Shown: positions 34,419 to 47,419 of the stretch, one piece after another | How positions within the stretch are numbered: position 1 is the first letter of the stretch | Layout of the letters: every line of letters starts with the position of its first letter | From: Euryodendron excelsum | Taxonomy: Eukaryota > Streptophyta > Magnoliopsida > Ericales > Pentaphylacaceae | Direction: 5' to 3' | DNA length: 64,000 bases | NCBI GenBank assembly: GCA_033060915.1 | Contig: CM065387.1 | Coordinates: forward strand, 38,091,001 to 38,155,000 | The notes under the pieces: generated by a model | The model's database searches: none | Seen by the model: only the letters and a program-made list of their open reading frames with translations | Told to the model about the DNA's origin: nothing | Position numbers and translations under genes: made by a program

Positions 34419-37400
34419 AGCTTTGGCATTTGGCCTTTGTGAACAAGCCTTGGAGATTTTATTTCAATGGAAGCACTTTACCATCATTCTACAACCACGA
34501 GGATACTCAATAACTTGTCTGGGTAACTTCGTTTCATCTTTTATTTTTGAGCAATTATGTTAACTATTTTATTGTTATTATTTTTTTAATGGCTTAATGT
34601 GGTGTGTTTTGGTAATTGGTGGTATATTTTGTAGAGAATTGAAGGGTAGGTGGTTTTAAACAAATTGTTAACTTAGTAGTTTATTTTGTGGAGATTTGGT
34701 GGTATGAATTAGCTTTATTTATGGATAATTATTGGAACATGCATGGCATGAGGGATGCACTTGTAACCTTTGTTCAATCTATGAGAGAATACATGAATGC
34801 TGCTAAGATCGACCCTTATTTACACTTTTCACAACCACCGAACCTTTATCCACCTACCTACCATTCGAAATGGTGCTCTCAAGCTCCACCATGCCCTTAT
34901 TATGAACCACCACTATAATATTATCAAACCCCACAACCTATGCCTTACCAACCCTACCCTACATAGTATGAACCCTCTTGGATCCAAACAATGGATGACA
35001 TGGTCAACCAAAGAGCTGATGGTATACGTGGGTTTTGTCACATCGAGAATTTTTGCACCTGAGGAATACTCACATAAACGGAAAAAATGTTGTACTCTCT
35101 CATTAGAACTCACCCTCCTAGAAGAATGAGTGCGACTAGGTTTGAATTGAAAATAGATTTGAATAAAGGGCTTTTAGAAAAAAATTTGGAGTCGCCACCT
35201 AACTTGATTAAGGTGAGTTAGGTCACCTAAAAACTAAGCATAATCCGAAAAACTACACTTAGAGTTTTGGAAAACGATTTTGAAAATATCTCCTTAAGAG
35301 AGGGTTTTAGGAAAATAGGTTGTTTGGCAACCTTTGGAAAATAGTTAGCCCTTTTTTGAAAAATAACTCCGTTTGGTCTTTGAAATCAATGATCTAGGTT
35401 CGGAAGTTGGTTACATGTAGGGAAGACGCACTATGCCATCACCCTACCCCGCCCTTTCGATACCTACATGTCAATCTACCTAGATTCACCTATGAGAGTC
35501 TTTAACTAATTATTGTTCAATCCTATCCACTTTAAAAAATAATGTTTAAGAAAAACATCATGTATGATATGCAAATGCAAGAAAAAGAGAGTTAAAAAAT
35601 AGATTTGGAGAAAGATTTGGAAAGAAAAATTTGATTTGATTTTAGAAGAGATTTGAAAGGATAAATTTGAAACTGGAAAGTTTTAAAAATTAGAAATAGA
35701 GATTTGAAAATAGAATTTGGAATTGGAAGTTAGAAAATAGAATGGAGATTTGAAAAGATTTTGTAGAATTTGAGATTTGAAAAATGCGGAAAAATTTGAA
35801 ATTTGACAGAAGTTATGGAATTGAAAATTTGAAAAATGTGGAGACCGCACCCATAAGGGTTGCCTACCTATCATTTTGGAGGAATCAGGTCAGTCATAGT
35901 TCGGACAAGAGTCCGATAGAAGGTATGATTGGAAGAAAGAGATCGAATAGGCAATTAGATTGGAAGATTGAACTTTGATTGGTAGATTTGAAAATGTTTG
36001 ATTTTGAAAGACTTGGTTTTAGGAAACCTAGAAAGACTCGAGACTTAGAAAAGAAGGATTGGATTTGCCTTGGAAAGATTTTAGAGAAGAATTGACTTGA
36101 ATACTTTGACTTGGAAGATTAGGAAAGCTTGGATTTAGGAAAGGTTTGAATCAGGAAAGGTTTAAATTAGGAAAGTGTCATTTTAGGAAAGTTCCGTTTT
36201 AGGAAAGTTTTATTTTAGGGAAGTTTTCGAATTAGGAAAGTTTCAACTTAGGAAAGTTTTGACTTTAGGAAAGCTTCATTTTAAAAAAGGTTTTGAAAGA
36301 GGAAAGGTTTTGAAAATAAAGAAGTTTTGAAAATAAGAAAGTTTTGAATTTAGAAAGCTTTAGATTTGAAAAGATTTGAAGTTTAGGAAAGTTTAAGATT
36401 TAGAAAGTCTTACAGTTTTAGTTTTAGAAAATCTTGAGATTAGGAAAAGGTTTGAGTTTAGGAAAGATTTGAAAACTTGGATTTGGGAAGTTAAGATTTG
36501 GAAAGGGGTAAAATTAGGAAATGGTTGAATTAGGAAAGATGTGGAAGTTGAGTTTTAAAATTTAGGAAAGATTTTTATGTTCAAGTTTTGAAAACTTAAG
36601 ATTTAGAAAAGTAGAAGATTAGGAAAGAGGTGATTTAGGAAAGATTAAGATTAGGAAGGGTTAAGATTCCTATTTCCTAAAACAAAGGATTGGATTTTGT
36701 TTGTAAAAGGGAAGATTTGATTTTGTTTCCAAAAACGGAGGATAGGATCTAGTTTCCTAAACGGGAAGATTGGATTTGGCAAGGATTTAGAAAGGGGAAG
36801 TTTTAGAAACCCTAAATTTGGAAAAGTATAGTTTTGACGTAGAAAATGGGTTTTGGAAATATATATAGTTTGGACGTAGAAAACAAGAGATTTTGGAAAC
36901 CTAGGTTTTAAGGCAAGTTTGAAAACCATGCTTTTGGAAAGAAAATTAGGGTTTCCTAATTGTGAGTTCTAGGGCTTGACTTAGGCTCTAAGGAAAGGAA
37001 TTTTTGGAAAGTGTGTGTTTGGAAACAAGTTTTTGGAAGGAAATCCTAGATAGGAGTTTCTAGAGGGAAGATTTTGGAAAGAGTTTTGGAAAGAGATTGT
37101 TGGAGAGAGTTTTTTAGGAAAGTGAACTTAGGGAGTGTTTTTAGAAAGTGAATTTTGAGGAGAAAGAGTTTTTGGAAAGAGATCCTAGTGAGGAGTTTTT
37201 TTAGAAAGAGATTTAGGAAGAGGTTTTTCTAAGAAGGGAACCTAGGGAACGTTTTTGGAAAGTGGACCTTGAAGAGAGCGTTTTGGAAAGAAGTTGAAAA
37301 AGAGAGTTTTGAAAAATAAATTTTTGGAGGGAGCTTTTGAAAACAACTTTGGAAAGGAGAGTTTTAGGAAACTATGTTGAAAAAGAGATTTTTAGGAAAA

Positions 37401-38320
37401 GAGATTTTTGGAAATAGAGTTTTTTGGAAATGATAAAAACATCTCATATTCCAAAAGCAATTCTAACCATAAGAGAGCTAGAACCACTTTAGGAAATCGG
37501 TTTTGAAAACAACAAGATTTGAAAATATGGACCATATTGGTCACTTTGAATGTAACACTTTCCTAAAGCAATCCTAGCCATGGAAAAGCTAGAATCACCT
37601 TAGGATTGTGATTTTGAAAATAAGTTTTGAAAAAGGAGATTTTGATGCAATTTTGAAAACAAGTTTGAAAACGATTTTAAAAACGAGTTTGAAAATGAAT
37701 TTTGGAAGATGTAAGATTCATGATATGCACAATGCAAATTTGGGGTCGTGAACATACAAGGCTAAGGCTTCACCACATAATTAAGGGGGCCTAACCCACG
37801 TGGTCTCCGGTTAGCCTAAAGGAAAGCCTCCGACACGGTGACCCTCCAGTAGTCTAATCCTACACATGGATCGGGAGTCCCCTTGTTTCAAGCATGCAAA
37901 GAAAGGGGGGGAAAGAGATGGGGGATTAAAACAAAGAAAACCTAAGTGGGTTAGGAGAGAGAAGAGAGAGGGGGAAGTGTAGAAACGTAAAACGAAAGCC
38001 TACCTTGTGTCTTGTTTATTTTGCGCGCCTTGCTTGTCTTTGGTCTTCGTCTTGATCTTCGTCTTCAATCCTCAAGAGTTGTCTTCAATCTTCAAACTTC
38101 AGATTGCAGCTCTTCAAGTCTTCAAAGGTGGGTTGGAGGCTAGTGTATAAGTGTATGGGGATGTGTATAAGTGTATAGGAGGCTAGGGTTTAGTGTATGG
38201 TGGCTAAGCTTTGGAAAACCTAAGAAAACTAGGGTTTAGGGAGTGTTCGAGCTCTATATATCGAAATATATAATTTTTAGACTCAGTTTGCGGACCCCTT
38301 TCACACTGGAGGAGGCTCTG

Positions 38321-38328
38321 TATTTATA
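38321..38328 (-). promoter_or_regulatory. TATA box of giant LTR E1
   Basis: TATAAATA on the minus strand, in the same context (CAGAGCC downstream) as in the LTRs at 49886 and 56271. Confidence 0.6.
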
Positions 38329-38409
38329 AAGCAAGAACACTTAAAATAGTGTCCCGGAGGTATTTGACTTGAAAAATAAGGATAGGATGTGTCCGAAGGG
38401 TTTACCAAG

Positions 38410-38960
38410 CCTTTAGGGGCAAAACGGTCAATCGGATTGGAAAGCTGCAGGGACAGACTCAAACTATCACGAAAGAAAAATCGACATTTGGAAACATTGT
38501 TCAGAATGTTCCCAAAGGTTTCTAGTTTGATTCTCAGAGTCGGTGTGGTCGAAAAAGGTGACCGGCCCACCAAGGGCAAAATGGTCATTTCGCACCGGGT
38601 TTACCAGAACTGACTCGAAATGATCTGAAAGGATAAAGAAAGGTTGGAAACACTATAAAAAGCATTCTAAGGAGGTTACTAGTTTGATACCCAGAGTCGG
38701 TGTGGTCGAAAAAGGAGACCGGCCCACCAGGGGCAAAACGGTCATTTTGTACCGGGTTTGCTGGAACTGACTCGGAATGATTCGAAAAGGTAGAGGAAGG
38801 TTGAGAATACTATAAGAACTAATCTCAAAAGGTTACCGGTTTGATACCCAGAGTCGGTGTGCTTCCCGGGGCGTTTGGATGCCTAGAGGCAAAATGCTCA
38901 TCTTGACCGAAAAGTCTCAGAAAAGGCCAAAGGGGCAGTTTGGTTATTTTTCACCGAAGT
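38410..38960 (-). repeat. 157 bp tandem modules in U3 of E1
   Basis: The core GGGGCAAAACGGTCA recurs at 38417, 38574, 38731 and 38887 (steps 157, 157, 156). Each module also has GAYACCCAGAGTCGGTGTGG or a close variant. Confidence 0.85.
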
Positions 38961-39123
38961 GGACTAGCAGGCACTTGTGTCGACCTGGTTTTTGAGTGTT
39001 TCTGCCACCTTGACAGCGATCGTTATGACACAGGGGTTTGTTGGCAATTCCCTACATTGACCTGTCTACGAGTATTTCTGCTACTCGGACAGTTGTGATG
39101 TTTACGAGTATTTTTGCTACTCG

Positions 39124-39420
39124 GACCGTCTCGAGGAATGAACTGTCTCGAGAGAGGGATTGGAAAGGGGACTTACCATCTTCAGAAAGACGTGCTTGAT
39201 TTGGAACCATCTCGAGGAATAAACTATCTCGAGAGAGGGATTGGAATTGGAAAGGGGACTTACCATCTTCGGAAAGACGTGCCTGATTTGGAACCGTCTC
39301 GAGGAATAAACTGTCTCGAGAGAGGGGTTGGAAAGGGGACTTATCGTCTTTGGAAAGAAGCGCCTGATTGGAGTGGATTTACCGTCTCGAGGAATCAACT
39401 GTCTCGAAAGAGGGATTGGA
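39124..39420 (-). repeat. 81 bp tandem repeat in U3 of E1, four units
   Basis: GAGGAAT recurs at 39133, 39214, 39301 and 39389. This is the same unit as the large array at 57177-59240. Confidence 0.85.
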
Positions 39421-40131
39421 GTTGGAATTAGAAATAACAATGCCCCTAAGGGAATTTTGGTCATTTTGCCTCTATTTGGGCCTGGCGGGCCCGTGAAGCG
39501 ATGGACAAACGGGAATTGGACTTAGAAAGTTGGTTTCGGTTGGAATATGCCCACAAGGACTTGAACACAAGTCCGGACGGAGTGTAGACTACCGAGCGGT
39601 CAAAAATGGGGTGCTTACAGGTTTAACAATAGGTTAGATAGGCAAGATGAAGTGTTAGATGAGACCTACAGGTTGATGATGTATATACAAAAGCACTCAA
39701 CTCTTATGATACACGCCCTACCTCAACCAACAGTCAAGGATAATGAGTTTTTGGCCCAACCACAACCCAACTTTGAATATCGCGACCAAGAGGCTGAAAC
39801 TACCTTAAACCCACTTCACCCCTATGACGATGACTTATCCATCACTACCCCTAAGAGTCATATAATTATAAAAGACACTATCCTTCTTAAAGTGTCTGAA
39901 CTAAGGGAAGAAATTCCTGGGGTGAATGAGGATGAGGTTAAAGAAGAAGAAACCATCCTTCCTAAGTTGTCTAAACTAAAGGAAGTAGTACCTAAAGAAG
40001 TGGTGAAGGAGGGTGAGAAAAAGGAACCCAAGAGAGAGGAGCCCAAGATCGAGGACTCTAAGCAAGAAGAGGTGAGGAAGGAAGGCATAGTGCAGAGAGA
40101 GAGAGAGGAAGACAGAATTGAAATATTTTAA

Positions 40132-40508
40132 GATAGTGATCAAGCATTAATATCTCATACTCCTCTCTATCATAGATTAAGCCTTACCATCATTATCATG
40201 CTTGATACATCTTTATCCTTTCAAAACTTGCATGATTTTGGATTCAATAGTATTTTTATATGCTCATATTTATTAATGTTGGACTTATTACCAATGGTGA
40301 ATGGTAGGCAACTACATGTAAGTAAGCATACATGATATGGTGTGGGGTGAACTCATCTAAGTATTAGTGTACACTAGTGTATCTTATTTGTATAATATAA
40401 GTTTTTTTTTTCTTTTTGGTTGTTTTAACTATTTTGCTTTAGGTTATTTCTTATTTTCTAGAATTTTGATTTTTCCTTGGTTGGGAGGGTGCTCTTTGGT
40501 ATCCTCGT
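40132..40508 (+). other. Athila-like internal DNA after the gag-like frame
   Basis: The frame after the stop briefly resembles the segment that follows the acidic stretch in the other Gag (LISHTPLYHRL here, ILAHAPFSHRL at about 28570), then decays. No ORF. Confidence 0.4.
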
Positions 40509-41661
40509 TGATCGTTCCAAAATAGTGCAATTTATATCTGTCAGTGTATGGTTGCGATGCAGTAATAATATCTCGGTAAGTCCAAGGTTGAACCACTGGG
40601 AATATGGATGGAATCTAGTAAAACTCAATTGGGAAAGTAGAATTCTGAAGAAAAACAACTCTAAAATATGAAGAAAAATTTTGATTTGAGATTTGGTTTG
40701 TGAAATTATTTTAGGCAATGAAAATAAATTATACTAAGAAAACTTGAATAAATAACAATAAACAAAAGGTCTTGGCAGGACTGATCCAGTTCATAGGCCT
40801 ACAAGTAGGTCCCCAATATAGCTGTGAGTAAAGAATCTCAAGATTTGATTACCCTCTTGGAGTTGATATTCAGTAATTTACTAATATTCATACCAGGGTT
40901 CCATTCATACCTGTCCCAGTTTATAAACCTGTCTACAAAGTATGTCTGAAGCTTAATCAAGAACAGTAGATTTCTAAAGTACTCTTAATAGGAATATATA
41001 TGCAATTATAATTAATATCCTTATCAGAAATTCTAGGTGTATGCGTATCCCTGCTTACAAATCAATCTATACATACATGCTAGATATGATCAAGAATATT
41101 GTTTTCGAAAATATTTATAGGTAAGAAAATGAGTCTTGATTCATGATCTTGAAATCTTGTAAAATAAATAACTATCTTGAATCTTTATCTGTAACCTAGT
41201 TACTTTCTCAACCCATACCAAGAACAGATTTAGCTACTAAAAAACATGATAAAGATTACAAGAATGGAAATAATAATTAAAGAAATATAATCTGAAATTC
41301 ACAATAAGAACAAAAAAGAAAACTAAAGATTAAGATGCTCTCTTGAAAGATGAAAAGATTCGTAGCCTCCAAAGCTTGGATGATTCCTCCTTTCAAAACC
41401 CTAGAAAAACCCTCCAAAGTTTCAGCTTTGCGTGCTTCAGCAACTTGTACCACAGCTTCAGCAGCTTGTACCTTGACAACAACCTCTTGAAACCTATGAT
41501 TAAATTGCATTCGAAAGCATTCCATTTAAGCTCAAAACCTATATAAAGCTTTATAAACTCAATTAATATCAAAATATAACCAAAAAGACATAAATAATCA
41601 TAAACTAATGCTAACAAAGTACTAATTAGGGCCTTATAATTGTACTTTTGAAGCGCAATCA
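40509..41661 (-). mobile_element. Solo LTR, Athila-like, 1.15 kb
   Basis: The minus-strand start is TGATTGCGCTTCAAAAG and the end is GGAACGATCA. It matches the LTR at 32899-34396 at both ends. Near-perfect TSD: CTCGT at 40504-40508 and CCCGT at 41662-41666. It was inserted in the opposite orientation to the surrounding element. Confidence 0.8.
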
Positions 41662-41666
41662 CCCGT

Positions 41667-42060
41667 TTTTGTTCTTCCCTCCATACGTCGTATTTCTTGG
41701 GTTTTTTTTTCATGCATTGATGGCATTGCATAGCTTTACTTTGGGGGAGGGTGGGATGATTGTTAGATTTTTTAGGTTTTTTCAAATTTTTGTTTTCTTT
41801 GATTTTTTCCCATTTTTCTATACTTCAAATATTGTTATGCTTATGGATTTGTCTCAGGTGTTGATTCATGTTGACTGTCTTTCCGCCGCTTGAGGTTTTT
41901 GGTAAAGGTTTGAGTATCATATGGTTCAGGTATTATGGTTTATACATTTGCCACACTTTTTCATATATTTCTTGATTAATGATTATTTAATGTGTTGAAG
42001 AGGATTTTGTAAGAACCATATCAATATTCATGTCAATGTAATCTTAGATTTGAGAATGAT
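41667..42060 (+). mobile_element. Athila-like internal DNA with polypurine tract
   Basis: TTGGGGGAGGGTGGG at 41741-41755 is a strong polypurine tract of the sort found in the 3' part of Athila internal DNA. The rest is T-rich and non-coding. It ends at ATGAT (42056-42060), the target site of the giant LTR starting at 42061. Confidence 0.5.
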
Positions 42061-44576
42061 TGTAAGCACCCCATTTTTGCCCGATTGACAATCTCTGTTT
42101 CAACTTCCCAAGATAGCCCGCCAACGTAGAATGTTCACTCATGTCAATTGGGAAAGTACGTAAGGCCCCGAGGCAATAAGACCATCCAATAACTTCCCAA
42201 GATTAAGTAATCTCTGAAATGAATGCACACCATTAGAGTGACAGAAATACTCACAAACATTGCAAGCGTTAGACTGATGGAAACACTCGCAAACAGGTCG
42301 ACATCGGGAATGCCAACAAACCTCCTATGTCACAAGACTAGACACGCCTTTTGGCCTTGGCATGTTTACCAAAGGATAGGATACCTTCGAGGACTAACTT
42401 GTCACACATCATCAGAGTGACGAAAACACTCAAACCCAGGTCAACACCAGTGCTTGCTAACCCATTTTGGTGAACAATGACCAAAATACGCTTCTCAAGA
42501 AAGTACCTAAGACCTCAGAGCGGTAAGTCCACCCTTCTAAGGTTGTCCCAAGGATAATCTGGCAAGTTTTAGTACCTTCCATTCAATTTTGGATCAATTC
42601 TGAGAACATCCGGTCAAAATGACCATGTTGTCCCTAAGTGCCCAAATCACCCTTGTCAACCACACCGACTTTAAGTATCAAACCGGATACATTCTGAGAA
42701 TGATTTTAACAGTATTCCCACGTTTTCAGTAGCTTTCTGGATCATTCTGAGTCCATTCAAGTAAACCCAGTGCAAAATGATAGTTTTGCCCCTAGTGGGT
42801 CGGTCGCCTTTTCCAACCACTCCTGCCCTAGTTATCAAGTTGGCTACTTCCGGGACACTCTTTTAGGGATTCCTGCCCATTACTAGCCGAGTCTTGCTAC
42901 TCAAGACCTTCTAGATCATTCTCGGACTTTTCGAAGTCACTCCTAATAAAGCTAGGCCAAAATTGCATGGTGTTCACTGAGATAGGCACCCAAATCTTCT
43001 GTATTGCGTCCCAAGGGTCAAAGATCTATTTCTTGTCGACCTTAATAACTTTCCTAATGGGCTGGCGCCTAGCCAAAATTTGGCTCTGGTGCCTCTGCAG
43101 AGCCAAATGTTTGCTGTATTTAGAGGAGCTAAAGCCAAATTTTGGTTGCCCATAAATACAGGCCACCCCCTCTGTATTCTGGGTCCAAAAAATTGCTTTA
43201 GGAACTATGTCTCTTTGAAAATAGGCTTCGAGTTTCCTAAAAAATCCTAATTCTCTCAAGGCTCACTCCAAACTCTAGCCTCCATATACTCTATACACTT
43301 ATACACTTACCTCCCATCTCCATTGAACATCATGTGCGTTGTATTCAAAGTTCTCAAAGCTGACGCAAGTCCTCCATTGAAGCATTCAATCTAATAAGAA
43401 GACAAGGTAGGGTTCTACTTACTTTTATGTAATTTCCCTCTCTCTCTTCTCCCTCCTAGTGCACTTCGTCTATTCTCTATTTTAATTCTCATTTTCTATC
43501 TTCTTTTCTTGTATACTTGAAACAAAGGACCTCCCGATTCATGCCTAGGAAGGCCTGGGAGGAAATCATCGTGTTAGGGATTCTCTTCAACTTTAACCTA
43601 AGATGGTGTGGGTCCGGCCCCTTGGTTATATAGTGAAACTTAGCCTTGTATGTTCGCATCACTATTGCATTGTGGTTGTTATGTTCATACATTGCATTCA
43701 ATATTGTGTTCCAAAGCCGTTTTTAAAACTTGCATCCGGAAAAGCTGTTTTTAAAGTTGTTTTCAATGCCACTTTCGTAAAACGATTCTAACCACTCCAT
43801 GGTTAAAGTTGTTTTAGGAAAGTGTTATATTTAATGAGACCATCGTGGTCCATATTAAGGTTTCAAACCTTACTTGTTTTCAAAACCACAACCTTAAGAT
43901 AATTCTAGCCATTCCATGGTTAGGGTTGTTTTAGGAAAGTGTTATATTTAATAAGACCATCAAGTTCTATATTGAAGGTTTCAAACCCTACTTGTTATCA
44001 AAACTACAACCACAAGATGATTATAGTCATTCCATGGTTAGGGTTGTTTTATGAAAGTGTCACATTCAACAAGACCATCAAAGTCTTTTTTAGGGTTTCA
44101 AACCCTAGTTGTTTTTAAAATCACAACCTAGAATTGTTCAAGTCTTCTTATTATTAGAATCGTTTTAGGAAAGTGAGATATGTAAGAGACTTTCAAAAGT
44201 CCATTTTCAAACCTTTCTAAAGTAAGTTTTGCAAATCCATTTTCTAAACTCTTCTCAAAGATCTACTTTCCAAAAACTTTGAGTCTTGAAATCCAAGTCA
44301 AACTCTGAAGTCCCCATTTAAGAAATCCTAGGTTTCTCACATAAATTATAGCTTTCTATTTGCATCAAATCATAGATTTTCAAAATATTTTCTACATAAA
44401 ATCATAGATTTTCTAATTCAAATGCCACATAAAATGATAGATTTCCAAAAACTAAAACTTTTCAATTTCAAATCAAATTAAATATTGTCCAAATAGAAAA
44501 CCAAATCAAATATCCTTTTTCTGGAAACAAAATTTAACCTTTTGTTTTGGGAAATAGAAACCAAATCTTTCCTAAT
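42061..44576 (+). mobile_element. Giant gypsy LTR, 5' part, copy B
   Basis: It starts TGTAAGCACCCC after ATGAT. U3 has two short stem-loop units (42220-42300), a GGGTCGGTC module near 42785-42800, the palindrome AGCCAAAATTTGGCT upstream of the promoter, and CATAAATA at 43151 where other copies have TATAAATA. From 43141 it matches window positions 1-1436. It ends abruptly at 44576, joined to DNA equivalent to 3433 of copy A, so about 2 kb (the LTR 3' part and flank) is deleted. Confidence 0.85.
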
Positions 44577-47419
44577 ACACATCATATAGTATGCTCTAGG
44601 ATCTCAATAGCACGAAAATAGTGTACACAAACCGAATACACAACATGGCCTACTCCAGGCTCCAAATAATAATAGATAAAGGAACTTCAGTGTAGTATAT
44701 ACATAACACACCTGAGGCTCAACAACTATGTAATAGTAAACAAAGGTTATCCAATACCTATAGTAGAGTCTTAGGATTAGTCTTAAGGTTCAGGCTCGTG
44801 TCATTCCGTAATAAGAGTCTTAAAAAATTGTGTAACTCTATATCATAAGATCTTAAATCTGAGAATATAGATTACAACATCCATATTAGGATCAGCTCAT
44901 CCCTAGATGGCACTAAACCAACTCCTTTTCATGCCTGGCTCACTATATATATCATTATCAATCGAATGAAAAGTAATTTTCCTTGGACCATTAGGCATGC
45001 ACAATGTGTCTTTCGATCATCATTAGTCTTTTAAAACAATGAGTCGATGAAAAAATTGAGACACCACTATTTTGATGCTGCATTATGCCATAAATAGATC
45101 GTCGAAGTTTGCAACTATTGCGTGCATGATCTATTGTATTAAGTTAATCCCTATGGATGTACACATCAAATTCTCTAATGAGAAAATTTCATCCTAATTT
45201 CCATAAGGAAAAGTCTCTTATTCGAATGCATGATATGACCAACATAAAGTGAATTTGAGGCAAATCTCACTCCTAATGAGGAGTACTCCTCATAGTCCAC
45301 ATTCAACTAAAAGGATGCAATAATATTCACCATTAGGCAAGACTTGTATCATTAATTAAATAATCCATCATATGCATGAGTTTTAGAACCAAGTGTTCTA
45401 ATCAGTCTTGCACTCTCATGGAGAGTCAACCAGCTCCCAAACAAGGTTAATCCTTGTAGAGTCTATCTCACAATACATAATATCATTCCCTTCCCACTAA
45501 CAAAGAGATGATATAGTTCTTAACACAAGCCTGAGTTTAAAATCATCTTGCGGCGCAACTACGTGAAACTTTCCTATGACTCAAACAAAATGATGATGAG
45601 GAGCAGTTTCGTCTATGCTACCACACCGTCAATAGTCATCAAAATCCTCGATTAATGGAACAAACCCACTAATAGGCAAGTCACTACCACTATTCCTAGG
45701 AGGTTGAAGAATTTCTTCTTTACTCTCAACTAAGCTACAAAAAGTGATTTACATAGGATCCTTAATTTTATAAAGCTCAAAGTGCTCTATTATCTCACAA
45801 ATGCTAGGGATATCCTCCTTTTAGGAAATTAGTATGCACGACTCAAATTAGTCTCGCCTTCATTATGTTGCTCACCATAACCAAGTATGTGCCTATCTAA
45901 GGTCAACTTTTCAACTCAATGAGAAATATGAGCTACAATAACTAAGACCATGAATTGCCTAGAAAAAACTCATTGCTGGTCCACAACTCAAATAGATGGA
46001 AGGGACTAACATGGAGAGCACATGGTTAAATATGTAGGCAACAATCTAAAATGCACCCCCTACACTGGAAAGATGAAGGTCATTTTGTGCCATTATCAAA
46101 TCAACCATAACCAATAATGATTGTTCTCTTCCTTTTGCTGTAACATTTTGCTGCAAAGTAGAAGGAACTATCAAAAATCCAAACATTTCTTTTTTCACTT
46201 CATTGAGCTCTTAAAATGCTCAAATAGATATTCGCATCATTGGTTAATCATTTTGAGCTTTAATGCACATATCTAATTGATTCTCAACCCTATCAATGCT
46301 AAAGCAACCTAATATTTTTGACATTTTGGGAGATCTTATAGACATGCCAAAGTCTCAAATTTGACAAACCGATATGAATAAAAAAAAGATCTATTTATGT
46401 GATGAAATACAAAACTCAACATGCTCTCACACTCATAAAGTCATATATATTGGCAGGTATTGAGAGATGGGCTGAGGCTCTTGTTCAGGCCCAGCAATGG
46501 GCCCAATAGTAGTAGCAGGTTCCCATAGAGGGACAACAAGTTCCAATAGAGGGACAGTAGCCACAAGCCAAGGCTCAGCCACAGTAGGCTCAGGCTAGTT
46601 CAGCCTTATAGGCATTCGCTCAGCTATTAGATTAACATAGTGTGCATATCGAGAGGCAAACCACGGCCATTCAGTTGATGCAGCAGACTGTTGCGAGTCT
46701 TTAGACCAGCCATACTAAGCTCGATCAAAGGTGTGCAACCCTAGAGGCAGCAGGCAACACAGATCACTGCTTTATAAACAACTTTGGGCACTCAGATAGC
46801 AGAGCTTTAGGCCTCTTAAACCAGATTTTAGGATGAGATTCGACAGGAGCAAACATGTCAAAGCCAAATGTTAATTGACATCATAGCCCAACTTTGAGAG
46901 GATGAGGAGCTAGATTTTCCTAACTTAGCTGTTGGTACTTTAGATCCTAAATCTCTAGGAGGGCATAATTTTCAGGATAACGATGATTTAGAACTTTCAC
47001 AAGCTAGGGTTTAGATAGCATTTCATGTATTGTATCTCATGTACATCCCATGCATACATTTCAGTTATCGATATATCTAAAACTCTACAGCATTTTTGAT
47101 GTAGCCCATTTCAGTTTGATATGATTACATGCTTGTTTTGAGTTTATATGATGTATTTCTTTCAATGTATGTCAACCTCTTGTATACACAGGTTATTTTT
47201 CAAATATGAGTTAGTGGATGATTCATTTTTATCTGTTGCATGATGATAAGAGATTGACAGTATTGTATGGCTTCTCTCACCGTGTACTTTCCATTATTAG
47301 CATCCATTAGTGATCTATCGGTTGACCTTTCTTATTCATAGTGGATATGTTGATTCTTCACATAAGGGACCATAGCATATCTTATGAGATTCATGAATGA
47401 TTAAGGATTAGTATGGGAC
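44577..47419 (+). mobile_element. Athila-like non-coding 3' region, copy B (left part)
   Basis: Collinear with 3433-6282 of copy A, with scattered substitutions and small indels. No long ORF. It ends at ACGAT, the target of the giant LTR nest. Confidence 0.7.
46470..47014 (+). pseudogene. Remnant of Athila-like accessory ORF tail, copy B
   Basis: Paralogue of the copy A tail. The frame around 46850-47014 reads QEQTCQSQMLTDIIAQL up to a TGA, then an acidic end DDLELSQARV before TAG at 47012-47014. The upstream part has leucines at coiled-coil-like spacing, but is frameshifted and has TAG/TAA codons. Confidence 0.45.

Larger units (their letters stand above)
35036..39619 (-). mobile_element. 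Giant solo LTR E1, 4.58 kb (Tat/Ogre-like)
   Basis: Perfect TSD GGTTT at 35031-35035 and 39620-39624. Minus-strand ends are TGTAAGCACCCC (at 39619) and GATGTGACA (at 35036). From its 5' end on the minus strand: four 81 bp units (39124-39420), two short stem-loop units near 39080-39120, four 157 bp modules (38400-38960), a TATA box at 38328-38321, the leader, about 2 kb of A-tract DNA, and a terminal block with the conserved hairpin at 35197-35223. No coding sequence. Compared with E2 it lacks about 265 bp just upstream of the TATA box. Confidence 0.9.
34721..40131 (+). pseudogene. Gag-like ORF split by a giant solo LTR
   Basis: Two exon-like pieces, 34721-35035 and 39625-40131, flank the LTR at 35036-39619. 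When the LTR and one TSD are discounted the two pieces are in the same frame, about 270 codons, with two stops (34916 TAA and a TAG near 34964), each one C-to-T change from Gln. The first piece is Pro/Tyr-rich (YPPTYHSKW, PMPYQPYP); the second starts NNRLDRQDEVLDETYR and becomes a Lys/Glu-rich acidic tail. Style and order resemble the C-terminal half of the Gag at 25353-29286 (Pro-rich, coiled segment, acidic Lys/Glu). No gag core, zinc knuckle, protease or pol is present, so this was a non-autonomous element. Confidence 0.6.
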
